Shown one piece after another: positions 8,460-16,008 of a DNA stretch of 29,296 bases. The DNA comes from CADEEN01 sp035716845 (GTDB lineage Bacteria; Pseudomonadota; Gammaproteobacteria; Burkholderiales; Burkholderiaceae_C). Position 1 is the stretch's first letter. Each line of letters starts with the position of its first letter. The translations under genes were made by a program, and so were the position numbers. The notes under the pieces were generated by a model that saw nothing but the letters and a program-made list of their open reading frames with translations, had not been told where the DNA came from and ran no database searches. The stretch spans positions 1 to 29,296 of the forward strand of contig DASTJE010000170.1 of NCBI GenBank assembly GCA_035716845.1. The letters are read 5' to 3'.

Positions 8460-8494
8460 GGCGCGAAAGGGCCCGCGGACGGCCCTCCCGCGCC
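8460..8494. repeat. Interrupted inverted repeat (hairpin) between porin and first binding-protein gene
   Basis: Bases GGCGCG (8460-8465) and AGGGCC (8468-8473) pair with GGCCCT (8481-8486) and CGCGCC (8489-8494). The two 6-bp stems are separated by symmetrical 2-base bulges and closed by a 7-base loop. On the transcribed minus strand no T-run follows, so it is not a standard intrinsic terminator. It may stabilise the porin end of the message or damp read-through into the binding-protein genes. Confidence 0.6.
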
Positions 8495-8509
8495 GGTTCT
8501 CGAGGGGCG

Positions 8510-9739
8510 TCAGAAGCTGTGCGACACGCCCAGCGCGAACTGGGTCAGGTCCTCGCCGGGGTTGGTGCGGTTATCCAAGTCGTTGGTGGAGAAGCGCGCG
8601 GCGGTGCCATTGGTGAGCTTGGCCGCTGACGCGAACACCATGGTGCGCCGGCTCAGCGAGTAGCTGGCCGCCACGGTGAACTTGCTGCCCTCGAGGCCGT
8701 CGGTCTTGCAGGCCGCGGCCACGCGGGTGCAGGACCCTGCGTTCGAGCGGACGTAGTTGGCCGCCGTGCGCCACTGGTCGTTCCAGCGGTTCTCCATCGC
8801 CAGCAGGTAGGCCGTGTTCTTGTACGACGCGAAACGGCCCGTCACGGTTGCCGTCTCCTTGTACTCCTTGCGGATCACGTCGACCTCGAACTTGTGCATC
8901 TTGTTCAACCGGTACTCGACGGTGAACTGCGTCGCGCGGTCCTTGGAGTTGACGTTCGGGTTGGCGGTGGCATCGCTGTTGCGCATCGATGAAGGCGCCT
9001 GCGCCGAACCGCCGAAGTAGTCGTTGTGGATTTCGTGCGCCAGCGCCACGTAGAGCGGTCCCTGGTCGTACTGGATGCCCATCGACGTGGCCGTCTTGTG
9101 CCGGTTGCCCGCCTTGGGGTCGACCAGCGCGTACTGCAGGCCGGCCTGGAAGCCGTTGAGCTCGGGCGACTCGTACTGGATCGAGTTGCGCAGGCGCTCG
9201 TGGAAGCGGGCGTCGTTGCTGGTGCCGAAGCCGGGCTTGCGCAGGATGTTGCTCGTGGACATGAACGTTCCGCTGCTGATGCCCAGGATGCCGATCGTGT
9301 CGCCGTAGTTCTTGAAGATCGAATCCATCAGGCCGAGCTTGACAGTGCCCATACTGCCCTGCAGGCCGAGGAAGGTGTCGCGGTTCCAGAACGCGCCGCC
9401 AGCGCCAGCGCCGCCAACGCCGTCGGTCACGCCGACCACGGTCTCGAGCTGGAACAGCGCTTTCAGCCCACCGCCGAGGTCTTCACTGCCGCGGATCCCC
9501 AGCCGCGAGTTGCCGTAAGCGAAGCCGTTGTTGCGCACCACGCCGTCCACCCCGGCGGCGGGCTTGGCGCCGATAGTCGCGGAGGACGTCGTGCCGGCGG
9601 TCGCGCCGGAGCCGTCTTCGTTGACCACGTAGGGGTACAGGCGACCGTAGATGGTGACGCCGGAGGTTTGCGCCATGACGGCGGGGGCCAGCACGGCGGC
9701 GGCCGCGGCCGCCATCAGGGTGAGTTTCCGGGTGCGCAT
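8510..9739 (-). CDS. Outer-membrane porin, OmpC-type beta-proteobacterial general diffusion porin
   Basis: This 409-residue protein has a signal peptide (MRTRKLTLMAAAAAAVLAPAVMAQ) followed at once by SGVTIYGRLYPY, the usual first strand of Burkholderiales porins. It carries SRLGIRGSEDLGGGLKALFQLE, NRDTFLGLQGSMGTVKLG and a C-terminal FALGVSHSF ending in Phe, the outer-membrane assembly signal. The start is the ATG at 9739 with a GAGGAG ribosome-binding site; a longer open frame continues upstream into the cupin gene but is a shadow. One extracellular loop holds a Cys pair (C-T-R-V-A-A-A-C), possibly a disulfide. It leads the transport operon with three binding proteins, an MFS protein and a methyltransferase. 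Operator B lies about 30 bp upstream. It probably admits the island's substrate across the outer membrane. Confidence 0.95.
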   Translation of the reverse strand: MRTRKLTLMAAAAAAVLAPAVMAQTSGVTIYGRLYPYVVNEDGSGATAGTTSSATIGAKPAAGVDGVVRNNGFAYGNSRLGIRGSEDLGGGLKALFQLETVVGVTDGVGGAGAGGAFWNRDTFLGLQGSMGTVKLGLMDSIFKNYGDTIGILGISSGTFMSTSNILRKPGFGTSNDARFHERLRNSIQYESPELNGFQAGLQYALVDPKAGNRHKTATSMGIQYDQGPLYVALAHEIHNDYFGGSAQAPSSMRNSDATANPNVNSKDRATQFTVEYRLNKMHKFEVDVIRKEYKETATVTGRFASYKNTAYLLAMENRWNDQWRTAANYVRSNAGSCTRVAAACKTDGLEGSKFTVAASYSLSRRTMVFASAAKLTNGTAARFSTNDLDNRTNPGEDLTQFALGVSHSF

Positions 9740-9768
9740 GGTGTCTCCTCGTTGGGGGTGGGCCGTGT

Positions 9769-9793
9769 GTTCTTGTATGCGGAACATTGGTCC
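9769..9793 (+). promoter_or_regulatory. Composite operator site B, upstream of the porin operon
   Basis: The order on the plus strand is GTTC (9769-9772), nine bases, GAAC (9782-9785), three bases, GGTCC (9789-9793). It lies in the 119-bp gap between the last cupin gene and the porin, ending 30 bp before the porin ATG. The third half-site is on the side away from the porin. The gap also holds a TTGACA-like element on the minus strand near 9836-9841; no convincing -10 could be chosen. Confidence 0.8.
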
Positions 9794-9858
9794 GTTAATC
9801 AGAACGTTGAGTAAGGTAAGGGGAGCGTCGTTGCGTGTCAATCGGTGTCGGCATGGCA

Positions 9859-11004
9859 TCAGACCGAGACGGCCGACGGCTTCGGGGGCAGGTCGGTCAG
9901 TTCGGCCTCGTACGCGGCGTCCATGCGCGAGGCGAGGCCCGCCTTGGCCAGGGCCTCGGCGAAGGTCTTGCGCACGAGGGGCGACTCGTCCGCGTAGTCG
10001 ATCTGGTCGCCGCCCACGCGGCGGCTGATCCACGCTTTGGGCACGCCTTGGGCGTTGCGTATCGACACACCCTCGGCCTTGAAGGCCAGGTAGCGAGCAG
10101 GGGTATTGCCGGTGTTGAAGTGCTGGTGGAACCACATGTTCGGCGGCACGATCATGGTGCCCTCGCGCCATTCGTAGCGGCGCGGCTCCTCGCCCTCGGG
10201 CCACATCAGGCTGAAGCCCTGGCCGCTCATCACGATCACGTGCGCGCCGGGGCCGTGGGCGTGCGCCTTCTTGTAGGTGCCCACCGGGAACTGTGAGATG
10301 TGGCTGTTCATGCTCCCCTTGGCCATCGAGAAGCGGATGTGCCCGCCGCCCGCGCCGCGCTCCTTGGCCGAGATCAGCGGCAGATTGATCGCGTCGGCGA
10401 CGAAGTTGGTGTCGAGCAGCAGGCCCTTTTGCTCGCCGCCGTTGGCGAAGTAGTTGCTCTCGCCTGCGAAGCGGTTCCTGAAGTCGTAATCGGTACCGAA
10501 GACGAAGTCGGTGTCGCCGAAGGCGTTGATGATCACCGGCGCGTTGGTGACCGACACGAAGCGCACCGGCTCGCGGCCCGAGCCGTTGAAGTGCTGGTGC
10601 ATCGTGTTCAGCGGGATCGCAAAGATCGCGCCGGCCTTCCACTCGAAGCTCACGCGCGCACCCGCACCGTTCCACACGGTGGTGGAGCCGCGCCCGTCGA
10701 GTACGTAGATCATCTCCTCGAAAAGCTGCCGCTGCGGAGCGAGCTCGCTGCCGGGCGGGATCTCGCACACGTAGCAGTCATTGCTGGTGCGGCTGGCGTC
10801 GTGGTTCAGGAACACGCCGCGACCACCGCGGCGCGCCCAGGGCTTGAGCTCGACGGTGTGCAGGTTCTCGACGTAGATCGACGGGATGATGTCGAGCCCC
10901 TCGGCAGCCACCCAGCGCGTATAGGGCGTCTCCTTCTCGGTGGCGAACTTGCTCGCGACGGCGTCGCTGACGAGGGCGTTCTTCGTGGGGGTGGGGTTGT
11001 TCAT
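9859..11004 (-). CDS. Bicupin protein, gentisate-dioxygenase-like architecture
   Basis: This 381-residue protein has two cupin domains. In the N-terminal domain the first metal motif has Gln instead of His (Q91-R-Q93, then E96/E97), while the second motif keeps H136-Q-H138-F-N. The C-terminal domain has H248-A-H250 with H255 where Glu is usual, and H293-Q-H295-F-N, so it could bind a metal. Bicupins of this size include gentisate, salicylate and 1-hydroxy-2-naphthoate dioxygenases, which are Fe(II) ring-cleaving enzymes. Here the activity is unproven. The gene begins 4 bp after the stop of the second cupin gene and is the last in the permease-led operon. With no other ring-cleavage enzyme in view, it is a candidate, and a role as a lyase or isomerase is also possible. 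Confidence 0.85.
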   Translation of the reverse strand: MNNPTPTKNALVSDAVASKFATEKETPYTRWVAAEGLDIIPSIYVENLHTVELKPWARRGGRGVFLNHDASRTSNDCYVCEIPPGSELAPQRQLFEEMIYVLDGRGSTTVWNGAGARVSFEWKAGAIFAIPLNTMHQHFNGSGREPVRFVSVTNAPVIINAFGDTDFVFGTDYDFRNRFAGESNYFANGGEQKGLLLDTNFVADAINLPLISAKERGAGGGHIRFSMAKGSMNSHISQFPVGTYKKAHAHGPGAHVIVMSGQGFSLMWPEGEEPRRYEWREGTMIVPPNMWFHQHFNTGNTPARYLAFKAEGVSIRNAQGVPKAWISRRVGGDQIDYADESPLVRKTFAEALAKAGLASRMDAAYEAELTDLPPKPSAVSV

Positions 11005-11008
11005 GGGA

Positions 11009-11617
11009 TCACGCGGCGACCGGAGTCTGGAGGTATCGGGCGACGAGCTCGGCGGTGAGCGCGACGCCAGGGCGGTACTCTGGCGCGTCCTCGACCTGCT
11101 CGAGGTCGTTCAGCCCGCTGTTCTTGAAGATGCGGTTGATGGCCGAGATCAGGCGCACGGGCCGGTCCGGGCTGGCATTGAAGTGCTGGTGGATCGTGTT
11201 GGGCGGGATGTAGATCACATCGCCCGCCTGCCATTCGAAGCGCTGCACCCGGTCCTGCGGCTTCCAGTGGTAGGTGTCGGTGATTTCGACGTCGCAGTCG
11301 ACATGCAGGTCGTAGCCGCAGCCCTCGACGACGTACAGGCACTCCTCGGCGAGGTGGCGGTGCCGCCCGCTGCGGCTGCCCGGCGGGATGATCTGCATGT
11401 AGGCGTCCACCGTCTCCATGCGCGTGTTCATGCCCTCGTTGAGCAGGTGCTTGAGCAGGCCCTGACGGGCCAGCTCCCAGGGCATGTCCGACGGCTTGAC
11501 GATCTTCTTGCGCGTGGCGTTGCGCGCCGGCGCGCTCGCGGCGTCGTCGAGCAGGGCCTGGTACAGGTCCTGGTGCGCGCTGCCCTGCAGCCACGCCTTG
11601 GCTTCGCTCCATGCCAT
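11009..11617 (-). CDS. Single-domain cupin protein
   Basis: The ATG at 11617 is preferred over the in-frame GTG at 11623, because the AGGAG ribosome-binding site is correctly spaced (7 bases) only for the ATG. The 202-residue product has a complete cupin metal site: H86-R-H88 followed by E91/E92 in motif 1, and H143-Q-H145-F-N in motif 2. About 65 residues precede the barrel and a short helical tail follows. It shares the HQHFN signature with both neighbouring cupin proteins, so the genes look like products of duplication. It lies 27 bp after the third cupin gene and 4 bp before the bicupin. The reaction is unknown; oxygenase, isomerase or decarboxylase chemistry would all fit a cupin with three His and one Glu. 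Confidence 0.85.
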   Translation of the reverse strand: MAWSEAKAWLQGSAHQDLYQALLDDAASAPARNATRKKIVKPSDMPWELARQGLLKHLLNEGMNTRMETVDAYMQIIPPGSRSGRHRHLAEECLYVVEGCGYDLHVDCDVEITDTYHWKPQDRVQRFEWQAGDVIYIPPNTIHQHFNASPDRPVRLISAINRIFKNSGLNDLEQVEDAPEYRPGVALTAELVARYLQTPVAA

Positions 11618-11644
11618 GGTCACTCTCCTCGCCGGGCCAGCGTC

Positions 11645-12259
11645 TCAGTACCCGACCTCGGGGTGGTTGTCGTCCTGTTCCTGCTCGCGCACGCGGAAGC
11701 CCTCGCCGCCGGGCGCCGGGTCGCTCGGCCGCGGCTCGACCTGCTGCTGGAACAGCATGTTCATGAACATGTACATCGGCTTGGTCTTGATCACCAGGGC
11801 GCGCGCCGGCTTGGTGTTGCTGGCGTTGAAGTGCTGGTGCACGCAGTTGTTGTGCACGATGGCGATGTCGCCGGCGGTCCAGTCGTAGCGCACGCCGTCG
11901 TGGATCTCGTAGCCGTCGCCGTCGAGGATGTAGAAGGCCGCCTCGTTGACGTGTCCGTGCTTCTGGCTGCGGCCACCCGGGCCGTACTCCTCGAGGTGGA
12001 GGTGGAAGGTCTGCGTGATGCCGTCCTTGGGCTCGACGTAGTGGCGGCTGAACGCCTGCGGGCCGTCGTTGAACTTGATCTCCGAGCCGCGGCGCACGCG
12101 CGGCATGGCGCGCAGCCGGGCCAACTCGTCCTTCAGGCTGTACTGGCCCTGGATGCCACGCACGAAGACGCGGTCCTTCTTGGAGTGGTAGTGGCTCTCG
12201 TTGGGCACGCTGTGCCCGGGGGCCGACACCGGCTCGGCGTTCTTGCGTTCAGCGTCCAT
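11645..12259 (-). CDS. Single-domain cupin protein, HQHFN group
   Basis: This 204-residue protein has an intact cupin metal site: H101-G-H103 and E106 in motif 1, and H141-Q-H143-F-N in motif 2. The first 75 residues are polar and contain HYH and a basic stretch. The C-terminus ends in an acidic tail, with a Met-rich segment (MYMFMNMLFQQQ) after the barrel. Its start lies inside the end of the dehydrogenase gene (11-bp overlap), so the two are translationally coupled. It is the first of three consecutive cupin genes. The motif order matches a classic Fe(II)- or Mn(II)-type cupin, but no substrate can be assigned. Confidence 0.85.
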   Translation of the reverse strand: MDAERKNAEPVSAPGHSVPNESHYHSKKDRVFVRGIQGQYSLKDELARLRAMPRVRRGSEIKFNDGPQAFSRHYVEPKDGITQTFHLHLEEYGPGGRSQKHGHVNEAAFYILDGDGYEIHDGVRYDWTAGDIAIVHNNCVHQHFNASNTKPARALVIKTKPMYMFMNMLFQQQVEPRPSDPAPGGEGFRVREQEQDDNHPEVGY

Positions 12260-13064
12260 ACTTGTCCAGTCGGTAGCGTCGGGGCTTCAGGGCACGGCAG
12301 AGCTCGCGGTTGAGGCCGACCTGCGGCAGCGACAGGCCGCACTGCGCGGCCATGTCCTGCACGATGTCCATGTCGTCCTCGGCCCAGGCCATGGTCTGCT
12401 GGCCCCAGACCTCGAGGGCGTGGTTCTCGGCGCTGCTCATCATCAGCGCCTGCCGCAGGCGGTCGGTGTCCATGCCGTAGGCGTGGGCCAGCGCCAGGGC
12501 CTCGTGGTTGGCGATCAGGCAGGCCCACAGCACGCTGTTGTTGGCGGCCTTGGCGACCTGCGCGGTGCCCGCGCCGCCAGTGTGCACCACGTCCGACGAG
12601 TAGGCGCGCAGCACCGGCTCCAGCCGCTGCACCACGGCCTCGGGCCCGCCCACGAAGCTGAGCAGCGTGCCCTCGTCGGCCGCCCGTCCGCCGCGGCACA
12701 CGGTGCTGTCGACCACGTGCAGATCGGTCGTCGCGGCCGCCAGCGCCTGCACGGTCTCGGGCCGGATCGTGCTGAGGATGGCCGCGATACTGCCCGGCCG
12801 TGCCGCGCGCAGCGGGCCGCCTTCGTCCAGCAGCGCCCGCACCTGCGCGTCGTAGCCCACGCACACCAGCATCACGTCGCAGCGGCGCGCCAGCGCGGCG
12901 TTGTCCGGCTCCCAGACCGCCCCGCGCTCGCGCACCGCGGCCTCGCGGGCCGGGCTGGCGTCGCTGGCCAGCGTGACGAAGCCCTTGCGCACCAGGTGGC
13001 CGATGATCGGGGTGCCCATGCGGCCTGCGCCGATCACGCCGACGGTGGGGGGGGCGTCGTTCAT
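12249..13064 (-). CDS. NAD(P)-dependent beta-hydroxyacid dehydrogenase, 3-hydroxyisobutyrate dehydrogenase family
   Basis: The 271-residue protein starts at the ATG at 13064, which overlaps the TPP-enzyme stop by 4 bp (ATGA); a longer upstream frame is a shadow. The N-terminal Rossmann motif is VGVIGAGRMGTPI (about 8-20). The substrate-binding signature is DSTVCRGGRAADEGTL in place of the usual DAPVSGG. The family's catalytic Lys lies in VAKAANNSVLW. Typical reactions interconvert a 3-hydroxyacid with its semialdehyde (3-hydroxyisobutyrate, tartronate semialdehyde). Sitting directly after a TPP-dependent enzyme, it could reduce or oxidise an aldehyde made there. The changed signature (a Cys in the DSTVCRGG block) points to an unusual substrate. 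Confidence 0.9.
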   Translation of the reverse strand: MNDAPPTVGVIGAGRMGTPIIGHLVRKGFVTLASDASPAREAAVRERGAVWEPDNAALARRCDVMLVCVGYDAQVRALLDEGGPLRAARPGSIAAILSTIRPETVQALAAATTDLHVVDSTVCRGGRAADEGTLLSFVGGPEAVVQRLEPVLRAYSSDVVHTGGAGTAQVAKAANNSVLWACLIANHEALALAHAYGMDTDRLRQALMMSSAENHALEVWGQQTMAWAEDDMDIVQDMAAQCGLSLPQVGLNRELCRALKPRRYRLDKYGR

Positions 13065-14860
13065 CGTTTCTGCGTGAGGGTGTCGAGCAGCGCCGGCTGG
13101 CCGGCCTTGACGCGGGCGATGGCGCGCTGCAGCGCCGGCGCCACGTCCTCGGGCTTGTCGATCGGGCCCTCGGCGTACCAGCCCATGCTGCGCGCCAGGG
13201 TCGCGAAGTCGGGCGGCGGGTCGTCCAGGTCCATGCCGATGTAGGCCCGGTCCACCGGCGTGCCGCGCTGCCGGGCCATGCGGATCTGGTGCTCCCAGTC
13301 GTTGAAGTAGGCGCGGTTGTTGTACATCACCACCAGCATCGGGATGCGGTGCTTGGCCGCCACCCACAGCGCGCCGGCGTCGAACATGAGGTCGCCGTCG
13401 GGCTGCATGTCCACCACCAGGCGGCCGGCGTCGCGGTGCGCCAGCGCCACCCCCAGGCTGATGCCGAACTGCGTGGCCGTGCCCAGGCTCTTGCCGGCGT
13501 GGCGGTAGGGCCGGTCGAAGTTCCAGAGCTTGCGCGTCCAGTCTTCCAGCGTGCCGGCGGTGAGGACCCAGTCCTCGTCCTGGATCTGCGCCCACACCTC
13601 CGAGGCCAGCCGGGGCAATGTGATGGGGCTCAGGTCGCGGTCGTCCTGCGCCTGCTTCGCCCAGCCCTCGCGCAGCGCCCTGTGCTTCGTCGCGATGGCC
13701 GCACTGCGCCGCGGCACGCGGGCGGCGAAGGCTGCGTCCTTTTTCTGCAGCTTCTTCAGCAGCGCCGTCAGCGCGGGCACCGCCAGCAGGGTGTCGGCGA
13801 CGACGCGCTGGTCGGCGTACAGCAGACGCTGGTAGTCCATGGCCCAGGCGCTGAGGTTCAGGTCGCCGAAGCCGATGTCGATCCAGCGGCAGCCCTTGGG
13901 GGTGAGCGAGACCAGCTCGCGCGTGGTGCTGGTCAGCGTGGTGGTGGGGCGCTCCCAGTCGCGCACGTCCACCAGCAGCACCACGTCGGCGTCCTTGAAC
14001 ATGGACTTGTCCATGCTCAGGTTCAGCGGGTGGCAGCTGGGGAAATTCAGACGCATGTTCAGGTCGTAGACCGGCGCGCCCAGCGTCTCGGCCAGCGCCA
14101 CCAGGTCGTGGAAGCCCTGGGGGTCGCGGCCGGCGTACTCGGTCAGGATGACCGGGCGCCTGGCCTTCGCCAGCGTCTCGGCGGCCCGCTGCAGCGCTGC
14201 CGGGTCGGGCGCGATGCGGCTGGGCACGCGCTGGAAGCCCTGGGGCGGCAGCGGCACGGCGTGCTCGAGCTTCTTCTCCTGCAGCCAGGCGTCGTAGCAC
14301 ATGTACACCGGGCCGCGTGGCTCGGTCATCATCACCGAGTAGGCGCGGGCGAAGGCCTCGGGCACGCCGTCCACCGTGGTGGGCTGGTAGTCCCACTTGG
14401 TGTAGTCGCGGATGGCCGCCCCCTGCGTCTGCGCGCTGTGGATCCAGTCGATGCGCGGGCGACGCTTGGTCTCGTCCATCGGGCCGGTGGCGCCGATGAT
14501 GAAGATCGGCGCGCGGTCGATGTAGGCGTAGTACACGGCCATGTTGGCGTGCAGCAGGCCGACCAGGTTGTGCAGGATCGCCACCATCGGCTTGCCGCTG
14601 GCCTTGCCGTAGCCGTGCGCGATCTGGACCGCCGTCTCCTCGTGCTGGCACAGCATCATCAGCGGGCGGTTGCCGCCGTAGTTGACGATGCTGTCGTGCA
14701 GGCCGCGGTAGCTGGCGCCGGGGTTCAGCGCGGCATAGGGCAGGCCGTAGCGGTGCAGCAGGTCGACGATGACGTCGCCGCCCCAGCGCTCCTTCGGCTT
14801 GACCGCGGGGGGCGTCTTGCGCGGGCGCTCGACGCGGTCGAAGTCTTCCTTGGACGACAC
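13061..14860 (-). CDS. Thiamine-pyrophosphate-dependent enzyme, acetolactate synthase / benzoylformate decarboxylase superfamily
   Basis: This 599-residue protein has the three-domain layout of the superfamily. The N-terminal PYR domain carries the catalytic Glu in QHEETAV (E74/E75). A central domain follows. The C-terminal PP domain has the TPP/Mg motif P-D488-G-D490 with the paired N514-N515 about 27 residues later; the first Gly of the usual GDG is Pro here. Such enzymes decarboxylate 2-oxoacids or join and split 2-hydroxyacyl groups. No FAD-specific signature is obvious. The start is a GTG with a weak ribosome-binding site, 13 bp after the ABC ATPase stop. The stop overlaps the dehydrogenase start, suggesting consecutive steps (2-oxoacid to aldehyde, then redox). 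The substrate is not identifiable by eye. Confidence 0.9.
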   Translation of the reverse strand: MSSKEDFDRVERPRKTPPAVKPKERWGGDVIVDLLHRYGLPYAALNPGASYRGLHDSIVNYGGNRPLMMLCQHEETAVQIAHGYGKASGKPMVAILHNLVGLLHANMAVYYAYIDRAPIFIIGATGPMDETKRRPRIDWIHSAQTQGAAIRDYTKWDYQPTTVDGVPEAFARAYSVMMTEPRGPVYMCYDAWLQEKKLEHAVPLPPQGFQRVPSRIAPDPAALQRAAETLAKARRPVILTEYAGRDPQGFHDLVALAETLGAPVYDLNMRLNFPSCHPLNLSMDKSMFKDADVVLLVDVRDWERPTTTLTSTTRELVSLTPKGCRWIDIGFGDLNLSAWAMDYQRLLYADQRVVADTLLAVPALTALLKKLQKKDAAFAARVPRRSAAIATKHRALREGWAKQAQDDRDLSPITLPRLASEVWAQIQDEDWVLTAGTLEDWTRKLWNFDRPYRHAGKSLGTATQFGISLGVALAHRDAGRLVVDMQPDGDLMFDAGALWVAAKHRIPMLVVMYNNRAYFNDWEHQIRMARQRGTPVDRAYIGMDLDDPPPDFATLARSMGWYAEGPIDKPEDVAPALQRAIARVKAGQPALLDTLTQKR

Positions 14861-14873
14861 GGCGATGGTCTTT

Positions 14874-15992
14874 TCAGTGAACCTCGACCGCGGTCGATCG
14901 AATGGCGACGCACTTGAGGGGATCGATGCGCCCCCAGATCGGCTCGCCGATGTGGGTGTAGATGGTCGGGTGCGTGCGCGACTGCACGTTGCGGGAGCCG
15001 ACGCGGACCTGCCAGTCGAGCGATTCGCCCAGGAACACCTTCTGGTCGATCACGCCCTCGATCACGTTCACGCCCGGCTCGAGCCGCGTGTCCGACAGGC
15101 GGATGTCCTCGGGCCGGATCGAGACGGTGACCTTGTCGCCGATGGCCAGCGTGTCGGTCGACGTGGCAAGCAGGACGCCGATCTCGCTGTCGACCACGAA
15201 CTGGCGTGGTTCAGCCTGCAGCGCACGCACCGTGCCTTCGACGAAATTGGTGGTGCCCACGAAGTCGGCGACGAAGCGGCTTTGCGGCCGCTCGTAGATG
15301 TCGCGCGGCGTGCCGGTCTGCTGGATGCGCCCGGCGTTCATCACCGCGATCTGGTGCGACATGGCCAACGCCTCGCTCTGGTCGTGCGTGACGTAGACGG
15401 TGGTGATGCGCAGCTCGCGCTGCAGGCGCTTGAGCTCGAAGCGCATCGCCTCGCGCAGCTTGGCGTCGAGGTTGGACAGCGGTTCGTCGAGCAGCAGCAG
15501 CTTGGGTTCCATCACCAGCGCGCGCGCCAGCGCCAGCCGCTGCTGCTGCCCGCCGGACAGCTTGGTGGCCTCGCGGTCGCGCAGGTGGTCGAGTTGCACT
15601 GCCTTGAGCACCTTCATCACCCGCGCCTCGACTTCCTCCTTGGCGAAGCGCCGCTTGCCGACCTGCAGCGGGAAGGCCACGTTCGAGAACACGTCCATGT
15701 GCGGCCAGATCGCGTAGGACTGGAACACCATGCCAAAGCCGCGCTGGTTGGGCGGCACGAAGACGTTGTCGCTCGACGAGTAGACGACGACGTCGCCGAC
15801 GCTGATGCGGCCACTGGCGGGCCGCTCGAGGCCCGCGATCGAGCGCAAGGTCGTGGTCTTGCCGCAGCCGCTGGGGCCCAGCAGGGTGAAGAAGTTGCCC
15901 TCGGGCACCTCGATGTTGACGTCCTGGGCGGCCTTGACCGGCTGGCCCAGTTCGTTGGTGTACTCGGTGTAGAGCGACTCGATCTTCAGCAC
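14874..15992 (-). CDS. ABC transporter ATP-binding protein, Fe3+/polyamine (FbpC/PotA) type
   Basis: The 372-residue protein has a Walker A motif GPSGCGKTT (39-47), Q-loop near 91, signature LSGGQQQR (145-152), Walker B LLLLDEP with the following D-loop SNLDA (165-176) and the switch His in YVTHDQSEAL. A C-terminal TOBE/OB regulatory domain (about 240-370) contains SIRPEDIRLS. The start is a GTG with a perfectly placed AAGGAG ribosome-binding site that lies just after the permease stop, so it is co-translated with the permease. It energises uptake through the two-domain permease, presumably for ligand delivered by the three binding proteins encoded at 5214-8424. Confidence 0.96.
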   Translation of the reverse strand: MLKIESLYTEYTNELGQPVKAAQDVNIEVPEGNFFTLLGPSGCGKTTTLRSIAGLERPASGRISVGDVVVYSSSDNVFVPPNQRGFGMVFQSYAIWPHMDVFSNVAFPLQVGKRRFAKEEVEARVMKVLKAVQLDHLRDREATKLSGGQQQRLALARALVMEPKLLLLDEPLSNLDAKLREAMRFELKRLQRELRITTVYVTHDQSEALAMSHQIAVMNAGRIQQTGTPRDIYERPQSRFVADFVGTTNFVEGTVRALQAEPRQFVVDSEIGVLLATSTDTLAIGDKVTVSIRPEDIRLSDTRLEPGVNVIEGVIDQKVFLGESLDWQVRVGSRNVQSRTHPTIYTHIGEPIWGRIDPLKCVAIRSTAVEVH

Positions 15993-16008
15993 GCTGCGGC
16001 TCCTTGGC

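Noticed and set aside
8460..8494. Intrinsic transcription terminator after the porin
   Set aside because: No run of T follows the hairpin on the transcribed strand.
8510..10768. Long N-terminal extension of the porin
   Set aside because: The true start at 9739 has a signal peptide and GAGGAG site; the upstream part is antiparallel in quality and crosses the bicupin gene in another frame.
12249..14651. Minus-strand open frame of 800 codons ahead of the dehydrogenase
   Set aside because: The dehydrogenase proper begins at 13064 with a Rossmann motif and ATGA overlap; the rest is a shadow of the TPP enzyme.
13289..14917. Plus-strand open frame of 542 codons
   Set aside because: It lies antisense to the TPP enzyme, has low-complexity His/Arg/Val/Gln composition typical of GC-rich shadow frames and shows no domain.
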